A DNA stretch of 28,544 nucleotides, taken from contig PXSZ01000054.1 of NCBI GenBank assembly GCA_003023105.1, forward strand, positions 1-28,544. The letters are read 5' to 3'. Positions 18,218 through 27,647 of this stretch are shown one piece after another. Both the position numbers and the translations under genes were made by a program. This stretch comes from Bacteroidetes bacterium QH_10_64_37 (GTDB taxonomy: Bacteria; Bacteroidota; Rhodothermia; Rhodothermales; Salinibacteraceae). The notes below the pieces were generated by a model, which made no database searches, was not told the origin of the DNA, and was given only the letters and a program-made list of their open reading frames with translations. The first letter of the stretch is position 1; the number at the start of each line of letters is the position of its first letter.

Positions 18218-18326
18218 TAGGATATTTTGATTCGCTACGCACAATCAACAAACTACTTCTTTGTCAACGCTCATTCTTTGTACCAAAGAGCGGAGCGCCC
18301 CCACTCACACACGCACACATGCCCAT

Positions 18327-20195
18327 ATGCCCCATCTCACCGACGACGACATCTACTACTGGAACCAAGGCACCCACACCCGCAGCTACGAGCGGCTGGG
18401 AGCCCATCCCAACCAGCAGGGCACCTGGTTTGCCGTCTGGGCCCCGAATGCCGATCGGGTGGAGGTGACCGGGGACTTCAACGACTGGACCTTTGGCGCC
18501 GACGTGCTGGAGCGCCGGGAGGGCGGGCTCTGGGAAGGATATGTGCGCGGCGCCACACCGGGCCAAAAGTACAAGTATCACCTCCACGCCGACGGCGAGT
18601 GGGTGGACCGGACCGATCCTTACGCCTTCCAGATGGAGGCGCCCTCCCAGAACACCTACGAGGGCCTCTCCGCCATCATCCGGGATCTCGACACCTACAC
18701 GTGGAACGACGCGGACTGGATGGACGAGCGGAAGGGCCCGAGCGGGCTGGACGGGCCACTCTCGATCTACGAGGTGCACCTCGGCTCCTGGCGGCACAAG
18801 GAGCACAGCGAGTCGCTGAGCTACCGCGAGGTGGCCGAGCCCCTCGCCGACCACGTCCAGAACCTCGGCTTCACGCACGTGGAGTTTCTGCCCCTGGCCG
18901 AGCATCCATACTACGGCTCGTGGGGCTACCAAATCCTCGGCTACTACGCCCCCACCTTCCGCTACGGTGACCCGGAGGGCCTCATGCATCTCATCGACAC
19001 CCTGCACCAGCGCGGCATCGGGGTCATTATGGACTGGGTGCCCGGCCACTTCGCCACCGACCCGCAGGGGCTCACCTACTTCGACCGCTCCCACCTCTTC
19101 GAGTACGAGGACCCACGCATGCGAGAGCACCCGGACTGGGGCACGCGCGTGTTCAACTTCGGCAAGAACGGGGTGCGCAACTTCCTCATCTCCAACGCCC
19201 TCTTCTGGATGGACAAGTACCACGTCGACGGCCTGCGGGTCGACGCGGTGGCCTCCATGCTCTACCGCGACTACTCGCGGGAGGGCGGCAACTGGGCCCC
19301 CAACATCCACGGCGGACGCGAAAACCTGGCGGCGATCAGCCTGCTCCAGGACACCAACGAGCACGTTTACAAAAACTACCCGGAGGCGATCATGCTGGCG
19401 GAGGAGTCCACGGCCTGGCCCGGCGTGACCACCCCCACCGAGCACGGGGGCCTCGGCTTCCTCTACAAGTGGAACATGGGCTGGATGCACGACACGCTCC
19501 AGTATGCGAGCAAGGAACCGGTCCACCGCAAGTACCACCACGGCGACCTCACCTGGACGCTGAGCTGGGCGTTCTCCGAAAACTACACGCTTCCCCTCTC
19601 CCACGACGAGGTGGTCCACGGCAAGCGCTCACTGTGGAGCAAAATGCCGGGCGACGACTGGCAGAAAGCGGCCAACCTGCGGCTCCTCTACGCCCACATG
19701 TTCGGCCACCCCGGCAAGAAGATGCTCTTCATGGGCGGCGAGTTTGGGCAGTACCACGAGTGGAACCACGACCGGGAACTGGAGTGGTGGGTCGCCGACA
19801 AACCGTTGCACGAGGGCCTGATGGAGTGGCTCGGCGACCTGAACCACCTCTACCAGAACGCCCCGGCCCTCTGGAACGACCAGGAGGACGGCTTCGAGTG
19901 GATCTCGTACGACGACCGCGAGAACAGCGTCCTCACCTATCAGCGCGTAGGCGACGGCCGGTCCCTGCTCTTCGTGCTCAACTTCACGACCGTCGTCCGC
20001 GAGAACTACCGCATCGGCGTGCCCCGTGAGGGCACGTGGCGCGAGCGCCTCAACAGCGACAGCGACGCCTACGGGGGAAGCAACGTGGGCAACGCAGGCG
20101 GCGTCCACAGCGACGCCATCGGGCAGCATGGGCGGCCGCACTCCATTGAGCTCACCCTGCCGCCGCTCGGGGCGCTCGTTCTGGAGCGGGCGTAG
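18327..20195 (+). CDS. glgB: 1,4-alpha-glucan branching enzyme GlgB
   Basis: A 622-residue GH13 enzyme that makes alpha-1,6 branches by moving segments of alpha-1,4-glucan. A CBM48 domain (about 20-110, with [21 protein letters not shown]) precedes the barrel. [31 protein letters not shown] with nucleophile D306, LAEESTAWP with E359, and [10 protein letters not shown] with D427 are present, with the same spacing as in Escherichia coli GlgB (53 and 121 residues). The C-terminal sheet domain ends [13 protein letters not shown]. The length fits GlgB lacking the first N-terminal module. The start is ATG 18327, the first methionine before the conserved [10 protein letters not shown]; the upstream extension is histidine- and threonine-rich and improbable. 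A 202-base spacer from treS-mak may carry its own promoter. Confidence 0.94.
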   Translation: MPHLTDDDIYYWNQGTHTRSYERLGAHPNQQGTWFAVWAPNADRVEVTGDFNDWTFGADVLERREGGLWEGYVRGATPGQKYKYHLHADGEWVDRTDPYAFQMEAPSQNTYEGLSAIIRDLDTYTWNDADWMDERKGPSGLDGPLSIYEVHLGSWRHKEHSESLSYREVAEPLADHVQNLGFTHVEFLPLAEHPYYGSWGYQILGYYAPTFRYGDPEGLMHLIDTLHQRGIGVIMDWVPGHFATDPQGLTYFDRSHLFEYEDPRMREHPDWGTRVFNFGKNGVRNFLISNALFWMDKYHVDGLRVDAVASMLYRDYSREGGNWAPNIHGGRENLAAISLLQDTNEHVYKNYPEAIMLAEESTAWPGVTTPTEHGGLGFLYKWNMGWMHDTLQYASKEPVHRKYHHGDLTWTLSWAFSENYTLPLSHDEVVHGKRSLWSKMPGDDWQKAANLRLLYAHMFGHPGKKMLFMGGEFGQYHEWNHDRELEWWVADKPLHEGLMEWLGDLNHLYQNAPALWNDQEDGFEWISYDDRENSVLTYQRVGDGRSLLFVLNFTTVVRENYRIGVPREGTWRERLNSDSDAYGGSNVGNAGGVHSDAIGQHGRPHSIELTLPPLGALVLERA

Positions 20196-20244
20196 CGCAC
20201 CAACCCCTACCGATGATGCAGACTGGCGCCGGATAATTTCACGG

Positions 20245-20274
20245 GTTCTCCAAAGCACGCAGTTGATGGAGAAC
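20245..20274. repeat. Inverted repeat downstream of glgB
   Basis: GTTCTCC (20245-20251) and GGAGAAC (20268-20274) are perfectly complementary across a 16-base spacer. No T-run follows on the plus strand. It could be a weak RNA hairpin ending the glgB transcript or a protein site upstream of the iron-uptake genes. Confidence 0.35.
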
Positions 20275-20288
20275 GGTGACTCTCGTTG

Positions 20289-20305
20289 TTTAGAACTGGT
20301 CTAAA
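20289..20305. promoter_or_regulatory. Candidate operator, TTTAGA-N5-TCTAAA
   Basis: TTTAGA (20289-20294) and TCTAAA (20300-20305) form a perfect dyad around ACTGG, 21 bases before the GTG start of the small lipoprotein gene. AT-rich dyads of this form are typical of metal-responsive repressor sites such as those of the DtxR/MntR class. The right half with its flank, TGGTCTAAAT, recurs at 20662-20671 early in the receptor gene. The binding protein is not known. Confidence 0.45.
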
Positions 20306-20326
20306 TAACGAGACATCATCCTCGCC

Positions 20327-20572
20327 GTGAGTATACCCCCTCGATCAACGCAGCGCTCCGTCTGGACCGGGCTGGTCCTTCTGGTGCTGTGTCTGGCCCT
20401 CCTGCCCGCCTGCTCGGACGATCCGATCCTGGGCCCGACCGACGGTTCGTCGGACGATGGGGGCGGAAGCTACAGCAGCATCAATCGCCTCTCCCCAAAT
20501 GTCGTCGATTCGAGTTCGAGCACGCCTGCCGCCCCGTCGGGCCGGGACCCCGTCAACCCAGAGCGCTTCTGA
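20327..20572 (+). CDS. Small lipoprotein upstream of the FecA-like receptor
   Basis: A protein of 81 residues starting at GTG 20327. It has a short basic start, a hydrophobic stretch (WTGLVLLVLCLALLP) and a lipobox, LPAC, near residues 26-29, followed by an aspartate-, glycine- and serine-rich mature part of about 50 residues with no recognisable fold (DDPILGPTDGSSDDGGGSYS). It is probably an outer-membrane or periplasmic lipoprotein; after DD a +2 aspartate might instead keep it at the inner membrane by the Escherichia coli rule, which may not hold here. It ends 48 bases before the receptor start, so the two are probably cotranscribed. Neither family nor function is recognised. The GTG start is followed by AGT, as in the glycosyltransferase gene at 24758. 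Confidence 0.65.
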   Translation: MSIPPRSTQRSVWTGLVLLVLCLALLPACSDDPILGPTDGSSDDGGGSYSSINRLSPNVVDSSSSTPAAPSGRDPVNPERF

Positions 20573-20620
20573 CCACTGCGGCGCGTCCCCTTGAATCGGA
20601 CCGGAACTGTATCTCGTAGC

Positions 20621-23185
20621 ATGCGCTTTGCTCGCCTCTTTCTTTTCTCTATCCTTGTACTTGGTCTAAATTGGGGCCTCGCGTTCGGACAGAGCGCCTC
20701 TACGGGGCGCGTGGAGGGACGCGTCGTGACCGCAGAGGCCGGGGCGCCCCTTACGGATGCAACGGTCGGGATGAAGGGCAGAACGCAGCCCCGCGGCACC
20801 GTCACCGACGCCGATGGCCGCTTTGTGCTCGACGGCCTTCCGCCCGGATCCACGGCGCTCCGGATCCGCCATGTCGGCTACGTCACGAAAACCCGCACGG
20901 TGCAGGTGCGGGCCGGACAGACGACCCGCATCACTGTGGAGCTGGGAAGCGCAACCGTGGACCTGGCCGGCCTCGAAATTACCGGTACCACGCGCAGCGC
21001 CCGGGCGGCCATTCCGGGCGCAGCCTCGAAGGTCAGCGCCGCCGAACTGGAGCAGCTGTCCCCCATCGGCACGCAGGAGGCGCTCACGCACGTGCCCGGC
21101 GTCTACGGGTTTGCGGACGACGGCATGGGCCAGACCCGCATGTCGGTGGGCATCCGCGGGCTGCAGCCGCGCCGCACCCAGCGCGTGCTCGTGATGGAGG
21201 ACGGCATGCCGATCCAGCCTGCTCCCTACATCTTTTCGCCGCTCTACTACAACCCGCCGATCGAGCGGATCGAGGAGATCGAGGTTATCAAGGGAAGCTC
21301 CACGATCCGGCACGGACCGCAGACCATGGCCGGCGTCCTCAACTACGTGACGAGTCGGCCCCAGCGACGGACGCTCGGGGGCACCGTTCAACTCAAAGGC
21401 GGCACGAACCGGTACGTGAGTGCCTTCGGCGAGCTCGGGGGCTTTGGCACCGAGGCGGTTCGCCCGCAGGTCCAGCTGCTCGTCAAGCGCGGAGACGGGT
21501 ACCGCGAAAACAACGCCTTCATTCAGCTGAATGGCACGGCCAAGCTCCAGACCCGCATCGACGACGACCGCTCTCTGTACCTGAAGACGAATGTTGACTA
21601 CGAGCGGCTGAACGCGACGTATACGGGGCTCACGCCGTACTCCTTCCGCACCGATCCCGACTTCAACCCGAAGGAGGACGACCGCTACCGTATTTTCCGC
21701 GCGTCGCTGGGGGCCACCTACAACCGGCGCTACGGCGATCGCGTGCGGGGCACGACGAAGCTCTACGCCAACGTGTTCGACCGTCCCTGGTGGCGAGAAA
21801 AGGACGTGTTCGTCCGCGCCTCGGCGTACAAAAACCCGAACGTAGACGCCGATCCGGTGTCGCCCTCCACGCCCGGACCGCTCATTCGCGTGGGGATTAG
21901 CGACGCGGTGGAGGGCGACCTCACGGGTCCCTACTTCGGCAACGTGCGCACCTTCTACGTGGCCGGCCTTGAGCACTCGGTGGACGTGCAGCACGGCCTT
22001 CTGGGCGGGGCGGCGGACTTGGAGGTGGGAGGACGCCTGCATTGGGAGCGATTTCGGGACAACCGCAAGATTAGCGACGAGGTAGGCGTGCGGGAGGGCG
22101 TCTTCTTTCGAGGCGACCCGTCGGACCCTTCGTCCCTGGAAATCGTGGGCGGGAGCACGACCTTCGAGACCACAGCACTTGCCCTCTATGCCCTGGAGGA
22201 GGTGCAGTGGGGCCCGCTCCACCTCTCCCCCGGCGTGCGCCTGGAGGTGTTTGAACAGGAGCGCATCGACCGCCTCGCGGGCAGCCTCTACCGCGACAAG
22301 ACGAGCGTGGTGCCCCTGCCCGGCCTTGGGTTCAACCTGAACCTGGGCTCCTACGACCTGGGTCCACGCCTTGGCGAGAGCAACGTCCGTTTCTTTGGCG
22401 GGGTCCACCGTGGCTACACGCCGCCGTCGAGCGCCACCTTTGCGATCGTGGGCTTCGAGCCGCCCACCGCGGCGGAGGGGAAGGAGGACGGCTTCGACCT
22501 GAAGGCCGAGAAGAGCTGGAACTCGGAGTTGGGCGTGCGGGGCCGCAGCAACATGGGCCAGTTTGAGGTGACCGGCTTCTACCTGTACGTCGAGGACCTC
22601 GTGGGCGGGCGCACCAGCTTTCAACAGAATCTGGGGGTGGTGCAGAGCTACGGCGTGGAGTTCCAGACAAGGCTAGAGGGCGATGCACTGGCAAGCCCGC
22701 TGCCCACGCTGGACGTGTCGTACACCTACCTGCAATCGGAAGTCGTGCAGGGCACCATCTCCCGTGCCCTGGGTACCGGGCTGGTCGACATCAGCGGCAA
22801 CGAGCTGCCCGCTGCGCCGACCCACACCGCCACCGCGGGCCTCTCGAAGACTGTTCCGGGCATCGGCCTTACCCTAAACGCGAACCTGCGCTACAAGGAC
22901 CGCTTCTTCACCGATCTCCAGAATCTTCCCGTCAACGTGCCGGGAGGTCCCCACAGCCACGGTGAGCGCGGCCCGGTGCCTGCCTACACCGTGATTGACG
23001 CCGGCGCGACCTACAAGTACTCCGACAACCTACAGGTACAGTTCACGGCGAAGAACGTGACCGACCACGTGTACATCGGGTCGCGGTTGCACTCCAATCC
23101 CAGCCAGCGGAGTGCCAATCGAAGTACCGGCATCCTGCCGGGCCCTCGTCGCCAGATCAATCTCTCAATTACGTACGACTTTTGA
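20621..23185 (+). CDS. TonB-dependent receptor, FecA-like
   Basis: An 854-residue outer-membrane receptor for an iron chelate or other small ligand. Signal peptide MRFARLFLFSILVLGLN to about residue 24 (FGQ-SAS); a carboxypeptidase-regulatory-like domain (about 28-110, VEGRVVTAEAGAPLTDATV); a plug domain (about 120-240) with SVGIRGLQPRR, VLVMEDGMPIQPAPYIF, EVIKGSSTIRHGPQTMAGVLNYVTS; then a 22-strand barrel ending INLSITYDF with the terminal phenylalanine. The plug sequence is close to ferric-dicitrate (FecA) receptors, but the N-terminal signalling domain of FecA is absent. The start is ATG 20621, giving a proper signal peptide, rather than TTG 20591. The next gene follows after 73 bases. Ligand is unproven; ferric citrate or a siderophore is the best guess. 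Confidence 0.88.
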   Translation: MRFARLFLFSILVLGLNWGLAFGQSASTGRVEGRVVTAEAGAPLTDATVGMKGRTQPRGTVTDADGRFVLDGLPPGSTALRIRHVGYVTKTRTVQVRAGQTTRITVELGSATVDLAGLEITGTTRSARAAIPGAASKVSAAELEQLSPIGTQEALTHVPGVYGFADDGMGQTRMSVGIRGLQPRRTQRVLVMEDGMPIQPAPYIFSPLYYNPPIERIEEIEVIKGSSTIRHGPQTMAGVLNYVTSRPQRRTLGGTVQLKGGTNRYVSAFGELGGFGTEAVRPQVQLLVKRGDGYRENNAFIQLNGTAKLQTRIDDDRSLYLKTNVDYERLNATYTGLTPYSFRTDPDFNPKEDDRYRIFRASLGATYNRRYGDRVRGTTKLYANVFDRPWWREKDVFVRASAYKNPNVDADPVSPSTPGPLIRVGISDAVEGDLTGPYFGNVRTFYVAGLEHSVDVQHGLLGGAADLEVGGRLHWERFRDNRKISDEVGVREGVFFRGDPSDPSSLEIVGGSTTFETTALALYALEEVQWGPLHLSPGVRLEVFEQERIDRLAGSLYRDKTSVVPLPGLGFNLNLGSYDLGPRLGESNVRFFGGVHRGYTPPSSATFAIVGFEPPTAAEGKEDGFDLKAEKSWNSELGVRGRSNMGQFEVTGFYLYVEDLVGGRTSFQQNLGVVQSYGVEFQTRLEGDALASPLPTLDVSYTYLQSEVVQGTISRALGTGLVDISGNELPAAPTHTATAGLSKTVPGIGLTLNANLRYKDRFFTDLQNLPVNVPGGPHSHGERGPVPAYTVIDAGATYKYSDNLQVQFTAKNVTDHVYIGSRLHSNPSQRSANRSTGILPGPRRQINLSITYDF

Positions 23186-23258
23186 CCCCTTGCCCGTCCC
23201 GGCGGCGTCCGCCGGTGCGGGGCACTGCCTTGTTCGCTCTCATCAATTGAACTCGACC

Positions 23259-24635
23259 ATGCATTACGTGTCTCGAATTCGCATCCTTCTTCTCCTTCCG
23301 CTCCTCACTCTCGGGCTGGCGCTGACCGGCTGCGACAGCGGCGGGTCGTCGATGGACGACGACACCGACGAAAACATCGACGTGCCGTCCACCTACACCT
23401 TCCAGAGCCGCTTTGCCGACGGAGAAAGTGCCGTTGCCTATCCCGGTCAGGTGACGCGCAACCTGCTGATTGCCGATCTCAAGTTTCAGACCGACGCTCT
23501 CGGCCAGTCCGGCGCGTCCTCCACCAGCAGTCTGCTGCGGCGCTACACCGAGAACAGCGAAAACCTGAGCGACCTCGACATTCTCGTCCCGAACAAGTTC
23601 GGGTTTGAGGCGCTCGACTCGCAGCAGAACTACGGCGACATCGCCACCGGCAAGAGCCTACAGGGCAAGGCCACGTCCTCCTACGCCGACAGCAAAACGC
23701 TCATCGGCAGCGCCGACTTGGCGATTACCGGAAACAGCGACGTGACGGCGGATGAGCTCATTCGCCTCTACCTCAACCGCATCCAGAGCAACAGCCAGGA
23801 CGACGGCCAGCTCGGTACCCCGGCCGTGTACACGACGGACGACAACGTGAACATGAGCCAGCTCGTGAACAAGCTGCTGCTGGGGTCGGTCGCCTACTCG
23901 CAGGGCACGGAGAAGTACCTCGACGATGTACTCGACACCGAGGCATCTCCCAATACCCAGGACGGCGACAATCCCTACTCCACCCTGGGCCACGTCTGGG
24001 ACGAGGCGTTCGGCTACTACGGTGCGGCCCGCGACTTTAGCGCATCGGGCGTCTACTACGACAGCGACGGCCTGCTCGCCAACTTTGACGACCGCAACGG
24101 CGACGGGGCCATCGACCTGTCCAGCGAGTTCGTGTACACGTGGGCCGATTACTCCGTCGACCGGGGCGTGGTCAATGACATCGGCTTCCACACCGAGCTC
24201 TTCGAGTCCTTTCGCGAGGGCCGTACGGCGATTATCAACCAGCGCCCCCTGGAGACCATCCGGGGCCACGCCGCCGACGCCCGTGCGGCCTGGGACCGGC
24301 TGGTGGCGGCCAATGTGGTGCACTACCTGAACTCGATGGCGGGCGACCTGAGTGATCTCTCCTCCGACGAGACGGTCACGGAGAGCAGCCTCGGCGAGGA
24401 CGCCGCCCTGGAGTTCAACGAGCACTGGGGTGAAGCCAAGCCGTTCGCCTGGGCGCTCCAGTACAACCCCGATAAGCAGATTTCCGACGCGCAGCTCCAG
24501 ACGCTCCACGACGAACTGGGCGCGGCGCCGCCGTACGGCATGACGAAGTCGGAGGTGATCAGTAAGATCGATGCGGCGAAGGGCATCCTCCAGTCCGCCT
24601 ACGGCTTTCCGGACGCGAACATGGAAAACTGGTAG
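23259..24635 (+). CDS. DUF4856 (imelysin-like) lipoprotein
   Basis: A 458-residue lipoprotein. Signal sequence with lipobox LTGC near residue 22 (LLLLPLLTLGLALTGCDSGG), then an acidic linker. The remainder resembles DUF4856: TYTFQSRFADGESAVAYPGQ, LGHVWDEAFGYYGAARDF, and a C-terminal stretch with FNEHWGEAKPFAWALQYNP. The H-x-W-D/EAFGYY segment recalls the GxHxxE region of imelysins, periplasmic proteins of iron-uptake systems. In other Bacteroidetes DUF4856 genes are found near imelysin and TonB-receptor genes, and here it directly follows the receptor, so a role in extracellular iron handling is inferred. FDDRNGDGAIDLSSE has the look of a calcium loop, but the spacing of the last acid is one too long. 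It ends before a strong terminator. Confidence 0.82.
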   Translation: MHYVSRIRILLLLPLLTLGLALTGCDSGGSSMDDDTDENIDVPSTYTFQSRFADGESAVAYPGQVTRNLLIADLKFQTDALGQSGASSTSSLLRRYTENSENLSDLDILVPNKFGFEALDSQQNYGDIATGKSLQGKATSSYADSKTLIGSADLAITGNSDVTADELIRLYLNRIQSNSQDDGQLGTPAVYTTDDNVNMSQLVNKLLLGSVAYSQGTEKYLDDVLDTEASPNTQDGDNPYSTLGHVWDEAFGYYGAARDFSASGVYYDSDGLLANFDDRNGDGAIDLSSEFVYTWADYSVDRGVVNDIGFHTELFESFREGRTAIINQRPLETIRGHAADARAAWDRLVAANVVHYLNSMAGDLSDLSSDETVTESSLGEDAALEFNEHWGEAKPFAWALQYNPDKQISDAQLQTLHDELGAAPPYGMTKSEVISKIDAAKGILQSAYGFPDANMENW

Positions 24636-24683
24636 GCTGTCGCTTGGCGGATCCGATGGTCCGTCCACCCGTGACACGAGCCC

Positions 24684-24733
24684 AACGGCCCCTCTTCCGC
24701 TGTGGCGGGGGAGGGGCGTTGTCCGTTTGTTCT
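24684..24733 (+). terminator. Terminator of the receptor operon
   Basis: Arms 24684-24700 and 24705-24720 pair over 16 base pairs (two G-U) with one bulged G and a TGTG loop. A moderately T-rich tail, GTCCGTTTGTTCT, follows. The position 48 bases past the DUF4856 stop and 25 bases before the next start supports transcription ending here. Confidence 0.7.
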
Positions 24734-24757
24734 CGCCTGTCACTTGACTTCCATCCC

Positions 24758-26281
24758 GTGAGTACGTCTCCCGCGCAAACGACTGGCCGTCCGGAGACCG
24801 CACGGGACTGGCGCGCCCTCCTCCTCCGGACCGGAACTGCCTCGTGGGCCGCGTGGGGAACGCTGGTGGTCGTGTGCGTGGGGAGCCGCCTTGCCACGAC
24901 GATCACGTACATCGAGGACCCCGACAGCCTCCGCTTCGCGCTCAGCGTGGCGGACGGATACGACGTGGCGGCGCTGCAGCCGCACTTTCCGGGGTACCCG
25001 GTGTTCTGGGCCGTCGGGAAGCTCTTTTACCTCCCCACCGGCTCGTTCAGCGCTAGCTTCTCAATCGTCGGCGGCCTCGCCACGGTGGGAATCGTCTGGG
25101 CTCTGCTGCGACTGCGGGACGTTGCCCTGCGCTCCGTGGAGGGCGCCGCGATCGCGGGCGCCGTGTTCTTCAGCCCGTTGCTGTGGCTGATGGGAAACCG
25201 GTACATGCCGGACCTCCTGGGCACCGCCGGGGCCGTGGCGGCGCTGGCCTTGCTCCTTCGGGCACTACCCCTCGTTCCTGCCCCACGCGACGGAGGCGAC
25301 GAACGGGCCGCGCTGGCCGGGTTCGTGCTGACGGGCCTGCTGGCGGGCCTGCGGCTCTCGTACCTGCCGCTCGTAGCCATCCCGGCCCTCCTCGTGCTGT
25401 GGCGTTCAGATCGTCCAGCGCGGCTGATGGGAGCGGGCACGGCCGCCGTCGCCGTGTGGCTCGTGCCGATGGTGCTGGACACGGGCCTCTGGACCCTGAT
25501 CGACGTGGCATGGGCTCAGACTACCGGGCATTTTACCGACTTCGGCGGCACGGTGCAGACCGAATCGGACCTGGGGCGTCGCGCGGCCGGCACGGTACAG
25601 GGCCTGTGGGCCGACGGCCTGGGCGGATGGTGGCCGGGACGGCACTGGCTGACGGGCATTACGGGGGCGGGCGTGCTGGGCATGAGTGGGCTCGGCGCGT
25701 GGCGGATGCTGCGGCGCGGACGGTGGTCTGCCCGCCGGGCATGGCTGCTCGGAGTCTGCGTGCTCATCTACGGGGGGTGGATGTTTTTCTTCCAGAACGT
25801 GGTGCACAAGAGCCGGCACGTGCTGCCGCTCCTGGCGCTGCTCTTGCCCGTGCTTGCGGCGGGGGCGACGGCCCTGTGGCGGAGGCGGTCGTGGTGGGCC
25901 CGGGGCGCCGTGCTGGGCACCGCCGGGGCCTACGCCGCTGTCGCGCTCGTGCTCGCCAATCAGCACCGGGACCCGTCGGCCATCGCACAGGCGAAGCGGT
26001 TCGTTGAGACGCAGACGGCGCAGCCCGGTCCTACGCGGGTGGCGTCGGTGCCCCTCGTCAACACGTACCTGCGGACCCAGCAGGTGGACGCCCGGTTTCT
26101 CTCGGTCGAGGACTCGACCGACGTGCGCCGCCTGCAACGGGCCGAGACGGGGCGCACGCTGGTGGTGGGCACGTACGCGTCGCTCCCGGACCGACCGCCG
26201 ACTCGCACCAGCACGTTCTATCACAACCCGCACGTAAATCGCATGTGGCCGAAGGTGACCGTCTATGTCTACGAACACTAA
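24758..26281 (+). CDS. Integral membrane GT-C glycosyltransferase
   Basis: A 507-residue membrane protein with about ten hydrophobic helices (for example ASWAAWGTLVVVCVGSRL near 30, AAIAGAVFFSPLLWLMG near 130, WLLGVCVLIYGGWMFFF near 330, and LPLLALLLPVLAAGATAL near 355). After the first helix a loop reads TITYIEDPDSLRFAL, with an acidic pair suited to the metal site of GT-C enzymes, then YDVAALQPHFPGYPVFW. These enzymes transfer sugars from polyprenyl-phosphate donors on the outer face of the inner membrane. No subfamily is recognised, so acceptor and donor are unknown. The start is GTG 24758, after the terminator; an in-frame TTG upstream would place coding sequence inside it. Its last 17 bases overlap the next gene, so the two are translationally coupled. 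Confidence 0.75.
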   Translation: MSTSPAQTTGRPETARDWRALLLRTGTASWAAWGTLVVVCVGSRLATTITYIEDPDSLRFALSVADGYDVAALQPHFPGYPVFWAVGKLFYLPTGSFSASFSIVGGLATVGIVWALLRLRDVALRSVEGAAIAGAVFFSPLLWLMGNRYMPDLLGTAGAVAALALLLRALPLVPAPRDGGDERAALAGFVLTGLLAGLRLSYLPLVAIPALLVLWRSDRPARLMGAGTAAVAVWLVPMVLDTGLWTLIDVAWAQTTGHFTDFGGTVQTESDLGRRAAGTVQGLWADGLGGWWPGRHWLTGITGAGVLGMSGLGAWRMLRRGRWSARRAWLLGVCVLIYGGWMFFFQNVVHKSRHVLPLLALLLPVLAAGATALWRRRSWWARGAVLGTAGAYAAVALVLANQHRDPSAIAQAKRFVETQTAQPGPTRVASVPLVNTYLRTQQVDARFLSVEDSTDVRRLQRAETGRTLVVGTYASLPDRPPTRTSTFYHNPHVNRMWPKVTVYVYEH

Positions 26282-27629
26282 CGTCGCGGACGCGCCCCTC
26301 ACAGTGCTCGGCGGCGGGCCGGCGGGGCTTGCGACCGGCTTCTACGCCCGCCGCGAGGGGCTCGACGTGCGCCTCTTCGAGGCCGCGGACGCGGTGGGGG
26401 GCAACGCCCGTACGCTCCAACTCGGTCCTTTTCGCTACGACACCGGCGCGCACCGCTTCCACGACAAAAACGCGGCGGTCACCGCCGACGTGAAGCAGCT
26501 GCTAGGGGACGACCTGCGGCGCGTCGATGCCCCCAGCCAGATCTGCTGGCGCGGCCGCCGCATCGACTTCCCACTGGCCCCCTACGACCTCCTGCGCAGA
26601 CTCCCCCCCTCCCTCCTCGGCCAAATCGCGTGGGAGCAGGTGTCAATTCCCCGGAGGTCGGACGATCCCGATCATTTCGAGGAAATGGCACGCCAGAGCT
26701 ACGGCCCGACGCTCGCGGAGCTCTTTCTGCTGAACTACACCGAGAAGCTGTGGGGTGCCGACGCCACGAAGCTCTCGCCCCGTGTGGCGGGGGACCGGCT
26801 GGCGGGGCTCGACCTCAAGACGTTCTTGCTGGAGGCGTTCGGCGGCGCGACGGACAAGGCGCGGCACCTGGACGGCTCGTTCTACTACCCGCGACACGGC
26901 TACGGCCAGATCGCCGAGGCGACCGCCGACGCCCTGGGCCGCGAGCACATTCGCACCGGCGCCCGCATCACACAACTGTCGCACGACGGCATCCGCATCC
27001 GCCGCGTGACGATCAACGATGCGGAGCCGGTGGGCGTAGACACGGTCGTGAGCACGCTGCCGCTCACCCTCGTACTGCGCCTCCTGAATCCGTCCCCCCC
27101 TGACCCGATTCAGGCAACTGCCCAGTCGATGCGCTTCCGCCACTTGCGCCTGGTGGTGCTGGGGCTCGACCGACCTCGCCTCACGCCCAACGCCTCGCTG
27201 TACTTTCCCGACCGCTCGGTGCCGTTTACGCGCCTCTACGAACCGAAAAACCGAAGCCCCGACATGGCCCCAACCGACCAGACCGTGGTGGTTCTCGAAC
27301 GGCCCTGCCCTCCGGGCAGCGACGGCTGGGAGCAGTCGGACGAGGCGCTGCGGGCAAAAGCGGTGGCCCTGCTGACCGAGCAGGGCCTTATGGACCGGGG
27401 GGACGAAGTGGTGGCTGCTGCACACCACGCCCTGCCGTTTGCGTACCCGATTCTGGAGGTGGGCGCCGACGCCAAAGCAGAGCGCCTCGCGGCGTACCTG
27501 AAGCGCTTCGAAAATCTCCATCTTCTGGGCCGGAGCGCGCAGTTCACCTACACGCACGTGCATAACCTCTACGCCCAGGCCCGCCGCCTCACCAAGCGGA
27601 TCGCGACCCGGTCTGAATCGGTCGCCTGA
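26265..27629 (+). CDS. FAD-dependent oxidoreductase, UDP-galactopyranose-mutase-like
   Basis: A 454-residue flavoprotein. VLGGGPAGLATGFYARREG (14-32) is the FAD-binding Rossmann motif, LFEAADAVGGNART the second FAD segment, and FRYDTGAHRFHDKN the following family block. NYTEKLWG near 160 and HGYGQIAEA near 210 are shared with UDP-galactopyranose mutases and amine-oxidase-type flavoproteins of polysaccharide clusters; the C-terminal FTYTHVHNLYAQARR is the FAD/substrate loop. The protein begins inside the end of the glycosyltransferase gene (17-base overlap in another frame). The pairing suggests a step in surface glycan or glycolipid synthesis. A protoporphyrinogen-oxidase or phytoene-desaturase type is the alternative, less likely because of NYTEKLWG. 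The stop is 18 bases from the convergent YjbQ gene. Confidence 0.8.
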   Translation: MSTNTNVADAPLTVLGGGPAGLATGFYARREGLDVRLFEAADAVGGNARTLQLGPFRYDTGAHRFHDKNAAVTADVKQLLGDDLRRVDAPSQICWRGRRIDFPLAPYDLLRRLPPSLLGQIAWEQVSIPRRSDDPDHFEEMARQSYGPTLAELFLLNYTEKLWGADATKLSPRVAGDRLAGLDLKTFLLEAFGGATDKARHLDGSFYYPRHGYGQIAEATADALGREHIRTGARITQLSHDGIRIRRVTINDAEPVGVDTVVSTLPLTLVLRLLNPSPPDPIQATAQSMRFRHLRLVVLGLDRPRLTPNASLYFPDRSVPFTRLYEPKNRSPDMAPTDQTVVVLERPCPPGSDGWEQSDEALRAKAVALLTEQGLMDRGDEVVAAAHHALPFAYPILEVGADAKAERLAAYLKRFENLHLLGRSAQFTYTHVHNLYAQARRLTKRIATRSESVA

Positions 27630-27647
27630 CGCGCCTTCCGAGCCTCG

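Noticed and set aside
20196..20326. Cobalamin or other riboswitch before the TonB receptor
   Set aside because: No B12-box-like or other conserved aptamer core is visible; the leader is short.
20666..22624. Minus-strand open frame of 652 residues opposite the TonB receptor
   Set aside because: It is histidine-, arginine- and valine-rich with no family motif, as expected of the antisense of a GC-rich gene.
24080..24130. Functional EF-hand in the DUF4856 protein
   Set aside because: DRNGDGAIDLSSE has the last acid one position late for a canonical loop and there is only one copy.
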